A stretch of 64,000 bases of DNA, from positions 43,455,670 to 43,519,669 of the forward strand of contig OZ025248.1 of NCBI GenBank assembly GCA_964019135.1. Reading direction: 5' to 3'. Numbering within the stretch: position 1 is the first letter of the stretch; every line of letters starts with the position of its first letter. Shown here piece by piece: positions 55,541-64,000 of this stretch. The stretch comes from Arenicola marina. Lineage: Eukaryota; Annelida; Polychaeta; Arenicolidae. The notes under the pieces are model-generated. The model searched no databases. It was given only the letters and a program-made list of their open reading frames with translations, and had not been told where the DNA came from. Both the position numbers and the translations under genes were made by a program.

Positions 55541-58500
55541 GTCCGTGTTATGGAGTTATATAGAGCGGTCCATGTCATGGAAGTTTACAGAGCGGTCCGT
55601 GTCATGGAGGTATATAGAGCGGTCTGTGTCATTAAGATATATAGAGTGGTCCTTGTCATGGCGATATATAGAGCGGTCCGTGTCATGGAGGTATATAGAG
55701 CGGTCCGTGTCATGGAGGTATACAGAGGGGTCCGTGTCATAGAGGTATATAGAGCGGTCTGTGTCATGGAGGTATATAGAGCGGTCCGTGTCATGGGAGT
55801 ATATAGAGCGGTCGGTGTCATAGAGGTACATAGAGCGGTCCGTGCCATAGAGGTATGTATAGCGGTCTGTGTCATGGAGCTATATATAGCGGTCCGTGTC
55901 ATGGAGGTATATAGAGCGGTCGGTGTCATGGAGGTATATAGAGCGGTCTGTGTCATGGAGGTATATAGAGCGGTCCTAGCCATGAAGGTATATAGAGCGG
56001 TCCTTGTCACGGGGGTATATAGAGCGATCTGTGTCATGGAGGTATATAGAGCGGTCCGTGTCATGGAGGTATATAGAGCGGTCCGTGTCATGGAGGTATA
56101 TAGAGCTGTCCGTGTCATAGAGGTACATAGAGCGGTCCGTGTCATGGAGGTATATAGAGCGGTCCGTGTCATGGAGGTATATAGAGCTGTACGTGTCATG
56201 GAGGTATATAGAGCGGTCGGTGTCATGAAGGTATCTAGAGCGGTCCGTGTCATGGAGGTATATAGAGCGGTCCGTGTCATGGAGGTATATAGAGCTGTCC
56301 GTGTCATAGAGGTACATAGAGCGGTCCGTGTCAAGGAGGTATATAGAGCGGTCCGCGTCATGGAGGTATATAGAGCGGTCCGTGTCATGGAGATATATAG
56401 AGCAGTCTGTGTCATTGAGGTATATATAGCGTTCCGTGTCATGGAGGTATATAGAGCGGTCGGTGTCATGAAGCTATATAGAGCGGTCCGTGTCATGGAG
56501 GTATATAGAGCGGTCGGTGTCATGAAGGTATCTAGAGCGGTCCGTGTCATGGAGGTATATAGAGCGGTCCGTGTCATGGAGGTATATAGAGCTGTCCGTG
56601 TCATAGAGGTATATAGAGCGTTCCGTGTCATGGAGGTATATAGAGTGGTCCGCGTCATGGAGGTATATAGAGCGGTCCGTGTCATGGAGATATATAGAGC
56701 GGTCTGTGTCATTGAGGTATATATAGCGTCCCGTGTCATCGAGGTATATAGAGCGGTCCTAGCCATGAAGGTATATAGAGCGGTCCTTGTCACGGGGGTA
56801 TATAGAGGGATCTGTGTCATGGAGGTATATAGAGCGGTCCGTGTCATGGAGGTATATAGAGCGGTCCGTGTCATGGAGGTATATAGAGCCGTCCGTGTCA
56901 TAGAGGTACATAGAGCGGTCCGTGTCATGGAGGTATATAGAGCGGTCCGTGTCATGGAGGTATATAGAGCTGTACGTGTCATGGAGGTATATAGAGCGGT
57001 CGGTGTCATGAAGGTATCTAGAGCGGTCCGTGTCATGGAGGTATATAGAGCGGTCCGTGTCATGGAGGTATATAGAGCTGTCCGTGTCATAGAGGTACAT
57101 AGAGCGGTCCGTGTCATGGAGGTATATAGAGCGGTCCGCGTCATGGAGGTATATAGAGCGGTCCGTGTCATGGAGATATATAGAGCAGTCTGTGTCATTG
57201 AGGTATATATAGCGTTCCGTGTCATGGAGGTATATAGAGCGGTCGGTGTCATGAAGGTATATAGAGCGGTCCGTGTCATGGAGGTATATAGAGCGGTCGG
57301 TGTCATGAAGGTATCTAGAGCGGTCCGTGTCATGGAGGTATATAGAGCGGTCCGTGTCATGGAGGTATATAGAGCTGTCCGTGTCATAGAGGTATATAGA
57401 GCGTTCCGTGTCATGGAGGTATATAGAGTGGTCCGCGTCATGGAGGTATATAGAGCGGTCCGTGTCATGGAGATATATAGAGCGGTCTGTGTCATTGAGG
57501 TATATATAGCGTTCCGTGTCATCGAGGTATATAGAGCGGTCGGTGTCATGAAGGTATATAGAGCGGTCCGTGTCAGAGGTATATAGAGCGGTCTGTGTCA
57601 TGGAGGTATATAGAGCGGTCCGTGTCATGGGAGTATATAGAGCGGTCCGTGTCATAGAGGTACATAGAGCGGTCCGTGCCATAAAGGTATATATAGCGGT
57701 CTGTGTCATGGAGCTATATATAGCGGTCCGTGTCATGGAGGTATATAGAGCGGTCGGTGTCATGGAGGTATATAGAGCGGTCTGTGTCATGGAGGTATAT
57801 AGAGCGGTCCTAGCCATGAAGGTATATAGAGCGGTCCTTGTCACGGGGGTATATAGAGCGATCTGTGTCATGGAGGTATATAGAGCGGTCCGTGTCATGG
57901 AGGTATATAGAGCGGTCCGTGTCATGGAGGTATATAGAGCTGTCCGTGTCATAGAGGTACATAGAGCGGTCCGTGTCATGGAGGTATATAGAGCGGTCCG
58001 TGTCATGGAGGTATATAGAGATGTACGTGTCATGGAGGTATATAGAGCGGTCGGTGTCATGAAGGTATCTAGAGCGGTCCGTGTCATGGAGGTATATAGA
58101 GCGGTCCGTGTCATGGATGTATATAGAGCTGTCCGTGTCATAGAGGTACATAGAGCGGTCCGTGTCATGGAGGTATATAGAGCGGTCCGCGTCATGGAGG
58201 TATATAGAGCGGTCCGTGTCATGGAGATATATAGAGCAGTCTGTGTCATTGAGGTATATATAGCGTTCCGTGTCATGGAGGTATATAGAGCTGTCCGTGT
58301 CATAGAGGTATATAGAGCGTTCCGTGTCATGGAGGTATATAGAGCGGTCCGCGTCATGGAGGTATATAGAGCGGTCCGTGTCATGGAGATATATAGAGCG
58401 GTCTGTGTCATTGAGGTATATATAGCGTTCCGTGTCATCGAGGTATATAGAGCGGTCGGTGTCATAAAGGTATATAGAGCGGTCCGTGTCATGGAGGTAT

Positions 58501-59316
58501 ATAGAGCGGTCGGCGTCATCAAGGTAAATAGAGCGGTCCGTGCCATGGAGGTATATGGAGCGGTCCGTGTCATGGGGGTATATAGAGCGGTCCGCGTCAC
58601 GGAGGTATAAAGAGCGGTCCGTGTCATGAAGGTATATAGAGCGGTCTGTGTCATGGAGGTTTATAGAGCGGTCCGTGTCATCCAGGTATAGAGAGCGGTC
58701 CGTATCCTGGAGGTATATAGAGCTGTCCGTGTCATGGAGGTATATAGAGCGGTCCGTGTTATGGAGGTATAGAGAGCATTCGGTATACTGGAGGTATATA
58801 GAGCGGTCTGTGTCATGGAGGTATATAGAGCGGTCCGTTTCATGGAGGTATATAGAGCGGTCCGTTTCATGGAGGTATATAGAGCGGTCCGTGTCAGAGG
58901 TATATAGAGCGGTTCGCGTCATGGAGGCATAGAGAGCGGTCCGTGTCATAAGTGTATATAGAGCGGTCCGTGTCATGGAGGTATATAGAGCGGTCAGTTT
59001 CAGGGTTATAAAGAGCGATCTGTGTCATGGAGGTATATAGAGCCGTTCGCGTCATGAAGGCATATAGAGCGGTTCGTGTCATGGGGTTATATAGAGCGGT
59101 TCGTGTTATGGAGGTTCATAGAGCGGTCCGTGTCATAGAGGTATATAGTGGGCTGGACGAGGGGTACGTGGACCTGGAACAAGGAAGCTCAGGGTGCGGT
59201 TCGTGTCATGGAGGTATATAGAGCTGTCCGTGTCATGGAGCTATATAGAGCGGTCCGTGTCATGGAGGTATATAGAGCGGTCGGCGTCATCAAGGTAAAT
59301 AGAGCGGTCCGTGTCA
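55541..59316. repeat. 27-bp satellite, ~140 units, with higher-order repeats
   Basis: Unit ggtccgtgtcatggaggtat plus atagagc. Rare variants recur in order: the ggtcctagccatgaagg unit lies at 55972, 56755 and 57805, i.e. 783 bp (29 units) and 1050 bp (39 units less one 3-bp deletion) apart, so whole multi-unit blocks were duplicated. All six frames tend to be open for hundreds of codons because 27 is a multiple of three. It lies in the presumed intron after the signal-peptide exon. Confidence 0.95.
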
Positions 59317-60205
59317 TGGTCGGTGTTGGGTGGTCGTTGCTGGTTATTCATGGTCGGTGTTGGCTGGTCGTTTCTGGTTACCCATGGTCGATGTTGGCTG
59401 GTCGTTCCTGGTTATTTATGGTCGGTGTTGGCTGGTCGTTTCTGGTTAATCATGTTCGGTGTTAGCTGGTCGTTGCTGGTTATTCATGGTCGGTGTTGTC
59501 TGGTTGCTGCTGGTTATTCATGGTCGGTGTTGGCTGGTCGTTTCTGGTTATTCAGGGCCAATGTTTGGTGGTCGTTGCTGGTTATTCATGGTCGGTGTTG
59601 GCTGGTCGTTGCTGGTTACTCATGGTCGGTTTTGGCTGATCGTTGCTGGCTACCAATAGTCGGTGTTGGCTGGTTTCTGGTTATTCATGGTCGGTTTTGG
59701 CTGGTCGTTTCTGGTTATTCATGGTCGGGGTTGGCTGGTCGTTTCCGGTTATTCATTGTCGGTGTTGGCTGGTCGTTTCTGGTTACCCATGGTCGATGTT
59801 GGCTAGCTGGTCGTTTCTGGTTATTCATTGCTGGTGTTGGGTGGTCGTTGCTGGTTATTCATGGTCGGTGTTGGCTGGTCGTTGCTGGTTACTCATGGTT
59901 GGTGTTGCCTGGTCGTTGCTGGCTACCCATGGTTGGTGTTTGGTGGTCGTTGCTGGTTATTCATGGTCGGTGTTGTCTGGTCGTTGCTGGTTATGCATGG
60001 TCGGTGTTAGCTGGTCGTTGCTGGTTATTCATGGTCGGTGTTGTCTGGTTGCTGCTGGTTATTCATGGTCGGTGTTGGCTAGCTGGTCGTTTCTGGTTAT
60101 TCATGGTCGCTGTTGGCTGGTCGTTACTGGTTATTCATGGTCGCTGTTGGCTGGTCGTTGTTGGTTATTCATGGTCGGTGTTTGCTGGTCGTTTCTGGTC
60201 GTTAC
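59317..60205. repeat. 34-bp minisatellite, ~26 copies
   Basis: Unit ttattcatggtcggtgttgg + ctggtcgttgctgg, joined without gap to the 27-bp satellite. Same family as 46720-46918. Frames stay open for over 300 codons only because the unit lacks stops; not a gene. Confidence 0.93.
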
Positions 60206-60736
60206 GGATGTTCCTCGCACGGTTCCCTTTGGAAGCACATTGAGGGCTGGTCACGTGGTTGAGGGCTTGGCCTGAGCGATATCACGAGAGACATGTGGGA
60301 GACGACATGGCTAGTGTATCGGTACTGATCGGTATAGGATCAGGGGCTGTGGCAGTGACCGTGGGGTCGGGTAGGACATATGCAGTCACAGCGGCTCTAC
60401 GATCGATCGATAATGATGGCAGGAAGATGGCGGGGTCGGGGACAGTAATGACGAACCGCGTTATAGTCAGGCCAGCGATCGTTATGTTTAAAGGTAAATG
60501 TGGGAAACACGTCGGATAAGCCGATCACAGCGTCATCCCTTTGCACATATACTACTACTAGTTTTTACCTCCAAGGACAGTTTCGGTCTCACCAAATTGC
60601 GCCACATGCGACGTCTGGACCTTGTCATGGGTCAATTCTCAGATACCTTTCGCATAAGCCACCTACAAAATAAACGAGGCCGGTCTTCTATCACCGAACC
60701 GGTGATTGACCCCACTGTGGATGTAAAGCAACATAG
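60206..60736. other. Intron remainder, no gene recognised
   Basis: Short frames with no motif. From about 60700 the sequence resembles the mucin-like repeats, but with a lost base and a TAG (60734-60736) in the expected frame. Confidence 0.5.
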
Positions 60737-61343
60737 GCCAAGCCCACTGACTCCACCCGCGATGTACAAGTAACGGAAGCGACGCCCATTGACACCACCG
60801 TGGATGTAGAGACAACAGAGGCCACGCCCATCGACCCCACCGTGGTTGTACAAGCAACAGAGGCCACGCCCATTGACCACACCGTGGATGTAAAGACAAC
60901 AGAGGCCACGCCCATTGACCACACCGTGGATGTAAAGACAACAGAGGCCACGCCCATTGACTCCACCGTGGAGGTAAAGACAACTGAGGCCACATCCATT
61001 GACGCCACCGTGGATGTACAGCCAACAGAGGCCACGTCCATTGACGCCACCGTGGATGTACAGCCAACTGAGGCCACATCCATTGACGCCACCGTGGATG
61101 TAAAGACAACACATGCCACGTCCATTGACGCCACCGTGGATGTAAAGACAACAAAAGCCGCGCCTATTTACCCCACCGTATATGTACAGACAACAGAAGC
61201 CACGCCCATTGACTCCACCGTATATGTACAGACAACAGAAGCCACGCCCATTGACTCCACCGTATATGTACAGACAACAGAAGCCACGCCCATTTACCCC
61301 ACCGTAGATCCGCTGAGGAACTCCACAAGAGCTCCGAAGACAG
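60737..61343 (+). CDS. Mucin-like repeat exon, second copy (5' part damaged)
   Basis: A frame open from 60737 to the donor AAGACAG|GTAACAG at 61344, encoding ~14 repeats of the P-I-D-x-T-V-D-V-x-T-T-E-A-T type and ending D-P-L-R-N-S-T-R-A-P-K-T, as in the exon ending at 51182. It leaves phase 1. The true acceptor is uncertain: no strong pyrimidine-AG is visible, candidates in the needed phase are at 60770 and 60779, and upstream repeat units contain a stop and a frameshift. It may be an alternatively skipped or decaying exon, since exon 55313-55355 joins 62198 in phase without it. Confidence 0.45.
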
Positions 61344-62197
61344 GTAACAGCGGTGGATGTAGGTTTGACCGTTGTGTTATTATTTTGCACTTTCCACCAT
61401 ACATTGTTCGTGTTGGTTCTGGTACTCGCACCCTGTCTCGCTAGTTCGTGTCTTGTTTTACTGTCTAATGATTCACCTTCTGTTCGTGTCGTGGTGACGG
61501 GACCTATTAACTGTGTATTTGTCTCACCCTGTGTTAGTGTTCAGAGTGTGAAAGGGTATCGAGCGTAGATTCCCTGGAAGCCGCCAATGGGCGATTGTTG
61601 TTTCAGTGTCGTCGCCCACTTGTACCCAACACCATCCTCATTCCACAAATCTTCCGCGAAGTAATTAATAAAAGTTTATACAATAATTTTTAAAATAAAA
61701 CTGTCAGTATTTCTGTATGTATGGTACATATTTACGCATTAAACTGAATTGATTGTTGCAATTCTGTTAAGTTATATTGTATGCCATAACATTACAGTAA
61801 CCATGAGCCAGTACTAGCTGCGCTGAATTGTTATATTAGTCACTTATTGCATGGAATACAAGTTCACGTGGAGGTGTGGGTCTCATTGGGAACATAGCTA
61901 ACATATATGATTACACACATCGGTTTGTTAGCTGACATATACCGTGTGGCGTTACACAGAGCAGTAATGCGCATTGAACTAGTCGGTCCCCTGTACTGGG
62001 CTGTTTGGTATGTAGACTCCCACCAACTAGTGAGACTGTGTCAGCAAGCTGCGGCATGCCACAGATGGTCCATATATATGTACGATAGTTATCCATTTCG
62101 TGGATTAAAGCCCACGAAATGGGTTATTATCGGAAATGGTAGGCGCGAGTAATACGTGAGCTATGTTAAAACAATGGTCCACCCTGTTTATCTGCAG
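61344..62197. other. Intron, mostly a duplicate of 51183-51833
   Basis: 61344-61995 matches the earlier copy; the last 200 bp are unique. The acceptor region ccctgtttatctgcag precedes the fibronectin exon. No other features seen. Confidence 0.8.
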
Positions 62198-62473
62198 CTC
62201 TGGAGCCACCGACTGATGTCACAATTATTGCCATCACAACGACAGCCATCACAGTGACGTGGACGAATCCAATCGGGAACTTTGATCAAATCAGGGTTGA
62301 TTGTAACACGACAAAGGGCGACAAGAATAACACACAACATGTCACTGACAAAAGCGCGACGGCGACATGCGTCAACCTCACCCCGGGGGCCCACTACCTG
62401 GTGACCGTCAGCAGCTTGTTGAATGACAGCTCGGCACCCCCAGCATCGGCTGAATCAAAGGAGGCTGTCACGG
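62198..62473 (+). CDS. Fibronectin type III domain exon
   Basis: A 276-nt symmetric phase 1-1 exon, one complete FN3 domain: LEPPTDVTIIAITTTAITVT, W-T-N-P (core Trp), the A-T-A-T-C-V-N-L-T-P-G-A-H-Y-L-V-T-V strand pair with the core Leu and Tyr, and a terminal E-A-V-T-G. N-glycosylation sequons (NTT, NNT, NDS) fit an extracellular domain. The acceptor is gtttatctgcag and the donor ACGG|GTAAGT. FN3 exons of this phase are the building blocks of R3 receptor PTP ectodomains; other FN3 receptors are equally possible from one domain. Further exons must lie right of the window. Confidence 0.88.
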
Positions 62474-62995
62474 GTAAGTAAAAGAGCTGTTGTGGACGCT
62501 GTCACCGGTAAGTAACAGGGCTGGTGGTGGAGGCTGTCACGGGTGCGTAACAGGGTTGGTGGTAGATGCTGTGTGGATGCTGTCACGGGTTAGTAACAGG
62601 GCTGGTGGTGGAGGCTGTCACGGGTGCGTAACAGGGTTGGTGGTAGATGCTGTGTGGATGCTGTCACGGGTTAGTAACAGGGCTGGTGGTGGATCCTGTC
62701 ACATGTAAGTAACAGGGCTGGTGGTGGACGCTGTCACGTGTAAGTAACAGGGCTGGTAGTGGACGCTGTCACGTGTAAGTAACAGGGCTGGTGGTGGACG
62801 CTGTGTGGATGCTGTCACGGGTACGTAACAGGGCGGGTTGTGGGCGCTGTCACGTGTAACAGCGCTGTTTTTGGACGCTGTCACGAGTAAGTAACGGGAC
62901 TGGTGGTTAATGCTCTCACGGGTAAGTAACAGAGCTGGTGGTGGACGCTGTCACGGTTAAGTAATATGGCTGGGGCGTTAACTTTTGCTGTCATG
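62461..62995 (+). repeat. ~34-bp minisatellite containing copies of the FN3 exon donor
   Basis: Units ggacgctgtcacgggtaagt + aacagggctggtggt begin with the last exon bases (gctgtcacgg) and the donor itself. Several copies keep a full GTAAGT, others read GTGCGT or TTAGT. Reading past the first donor gives TAA within three codons, so only the first donor is productive. Confidence 0.9.
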
Positions 62996-63440
62996 GCCCG
63001 ATAATATGTTTGGGATGTAGACTTTCGACACTGGGTTGTTGACCTTGGGGTTTTGGCACTGGGGTGTTGGCACTGGGGTGTTGGCACTGGATTGTCGACA
63101 CTGAAATATTGACACTGGGGTGTTGAGACTGGGGTGTTGACATTATGGTGTCGACACTGGGGTGTTGACACTATGGTGTTGAAACTTGGGGGTTGAAACA
63201 GGGATGTTGACATTATGGGGCTGACACCGGAATGTTGACACTGGGGTGTTGACACTGGGGAGTTGACATTATGGTGTTGACACTGGGGTGTTGACACTGG
63301 GGTGTTGACACTGGGGTGTTTACATTATGGTGTTGACACTGGAGTGTTGACACTGGAGTGTTGACATTATGCTGTTGACACTGGAGTGTTGACATCATGG
63401 TGTTGACACTGGGGTGTTGCTTCAATCTTGACACTGTGGT
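62996..63440. repeat. 14-bp minisatellite (ggtgttgacactgg)
   Basis: About 30 units with variants gacattatg; it interrupts the donor-derived array. Confidence 0.9.
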
Positions 63441-64000
63441 AGTGACACCGTAGTAACATGGGTAACAGGGCTGGTGATGGACGCTGTCGATGGTAAGTAA
63501 CAGGGCTGGTGGTGGTAGCTGTCACGGGTAAGTAACCGCGCTGGTAGCGGACACTGTCACAGGTAAGTAACAGAGCTGGTGGTGGACGCTGTCACGGATA
63601 AGTAGCAGGGCTGGTGGTGGACGCTGTCACGGGTAAGTAACAGGGCTGTTTGGTGGACGCTGTCACGGGTAAGTAACAGGGCTGGTGGTTGACGCTGTCA
63701 CGGGTAAGTAACAGGGCTGTTTGGTGGACGCTGTCACGGGTAAGTAACAGGGCTGGTGGTGGACGATGTCACGTGTAAGTAACAGGGCTGGTGGTGGACG
63801 CTGTCACGTGTAAGTAACAGGGCTGGTGGTGGATGCTTTTACGGGTAGCAGGGCTGGGGGTGAACGCTGACACGGGTAAGCAACGGGACTGGTGGTTAAT
63901 GCTGTCACGGGTAAGTAACATGGCTGATGGTCGACATTATGGTGTCGATACTGGGGTGTTGATATTATGGTGGTGAAACTGGGGGTTGACACAGGGGTGT
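63441..64000 (+). repeat. Donor-derived minisatellite, second block
   Basis: The ctgtcacgggtaagtaacagg units resume to about 63925, then the gttgac units return at the window edge. No exon seen. Confidence 0.88.

Noticed and set aside
55502..58976. Several very long open frames (up to ~690 codons) on both strands encoding V-M-E-V-Y-R-A-V-R or M-T-R-T-A-L-Y-T-S repeats
   Set aside because: They exist only because the 27-bp unit is divisible by three and lacks stops; both strands are open, there is no start, splice or domain context, and small deletions shift between frames.
62490..63992. Short frames in the terminal arrays
   Set aside because: Minisatellite frames downstream of the FN3 exon donor; reading through the donor meets a stop at once.

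Overview
The window is eukaryotic, animal genomic DNA. It has short, phase-consistent exons with GT/AG introns, an R3-type receptor tyrosine phosphatase, a fibronectin III exon, non-LTR and LTR retrotransposons, MITE-like elements and an extreme load of minisatellites. Two things point to a lancelet (Branchiostoma) or another invertebrate deuterostome. One is a Gmr1-type Ty3/Gypsy element with integrase upstream of reverse transcriptase. The other is a set of minisatellites built on exon/intron boundaries, which resemble the 'mirage' minisatellites I recall from amphioxus Adh. The species call is inference.

Layout. (1) 747-18852, + strand: ten exons, all joined in consistent phase, encode the juxtamembrane segment, the single PTP catalytic domain and the tyrosine-bearing C-terminal tail of a receptor PTP whose ectodomain lies left of the window. 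The active-site signature carries Pro where the invariant catalytic Arg should be. Its introns hold a broken antisense LINE (6.1-9.8 kb), several minisatellites and a TGACGTCA-rich dispersed repeat. Two minisatellites copy real splice sites: seven decoy acceptors before the exon at 10700, and extra donors after the exon at 14084-14222. (2) 18.9-23.8 kb: no recognised gene; minisatellites and a SINE-like tRNA-derived fragment. (3) 23847-36246: two Gmr1-type elements in tandem sharing the middle LTR (LTR-body-LTR-body-LTR), bounded by one 5-bp target duplication. Both are inactivated by stops, frameshifts and small deletions. (4) 36.25-44.5 kb: a mosaic of repeat modules in both orientations, two MITE-like or foldback elements and a CR1/Jockey-like LINE relic. 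(5) 44.7-48.3 kb: arrays of 33-, 52- and 34-bp units and a palindromic repeat. (6) 48399-51182: a 2.8-kb open exon made of 14-residue Thr-rich (mucin-like) repeats, ending at a phase-1 donor. (7) 51.2-55 kb: an intron-like segment also present at 61.3-62.0 kb, a ~140-bp repeat array and a possible Helitron. (8) 55007-62473: a probable second gene on the + strand, with a signal peptide split over two exons, then a 3.8-kb 27-bp satellite and a 34-bp array in the intron, then a shorter, damaged mucin-like exon and a phase 1-1 fibronectin III exon. Its donor is again embedded in a minisatellite running to the end of the window.

How the parts fit: both gene fragments are cell-surface receptor parts on the same strand (PTP end of one, ectodomain start of another), as expected for a cluster of receptor PTP-like genes, though the second gene's cytoplasmic part is not in view. 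Most of the rest is repeat DNA. All long open frames inside the arrays arise because the unit length is a multiple of three; they are not proteins.
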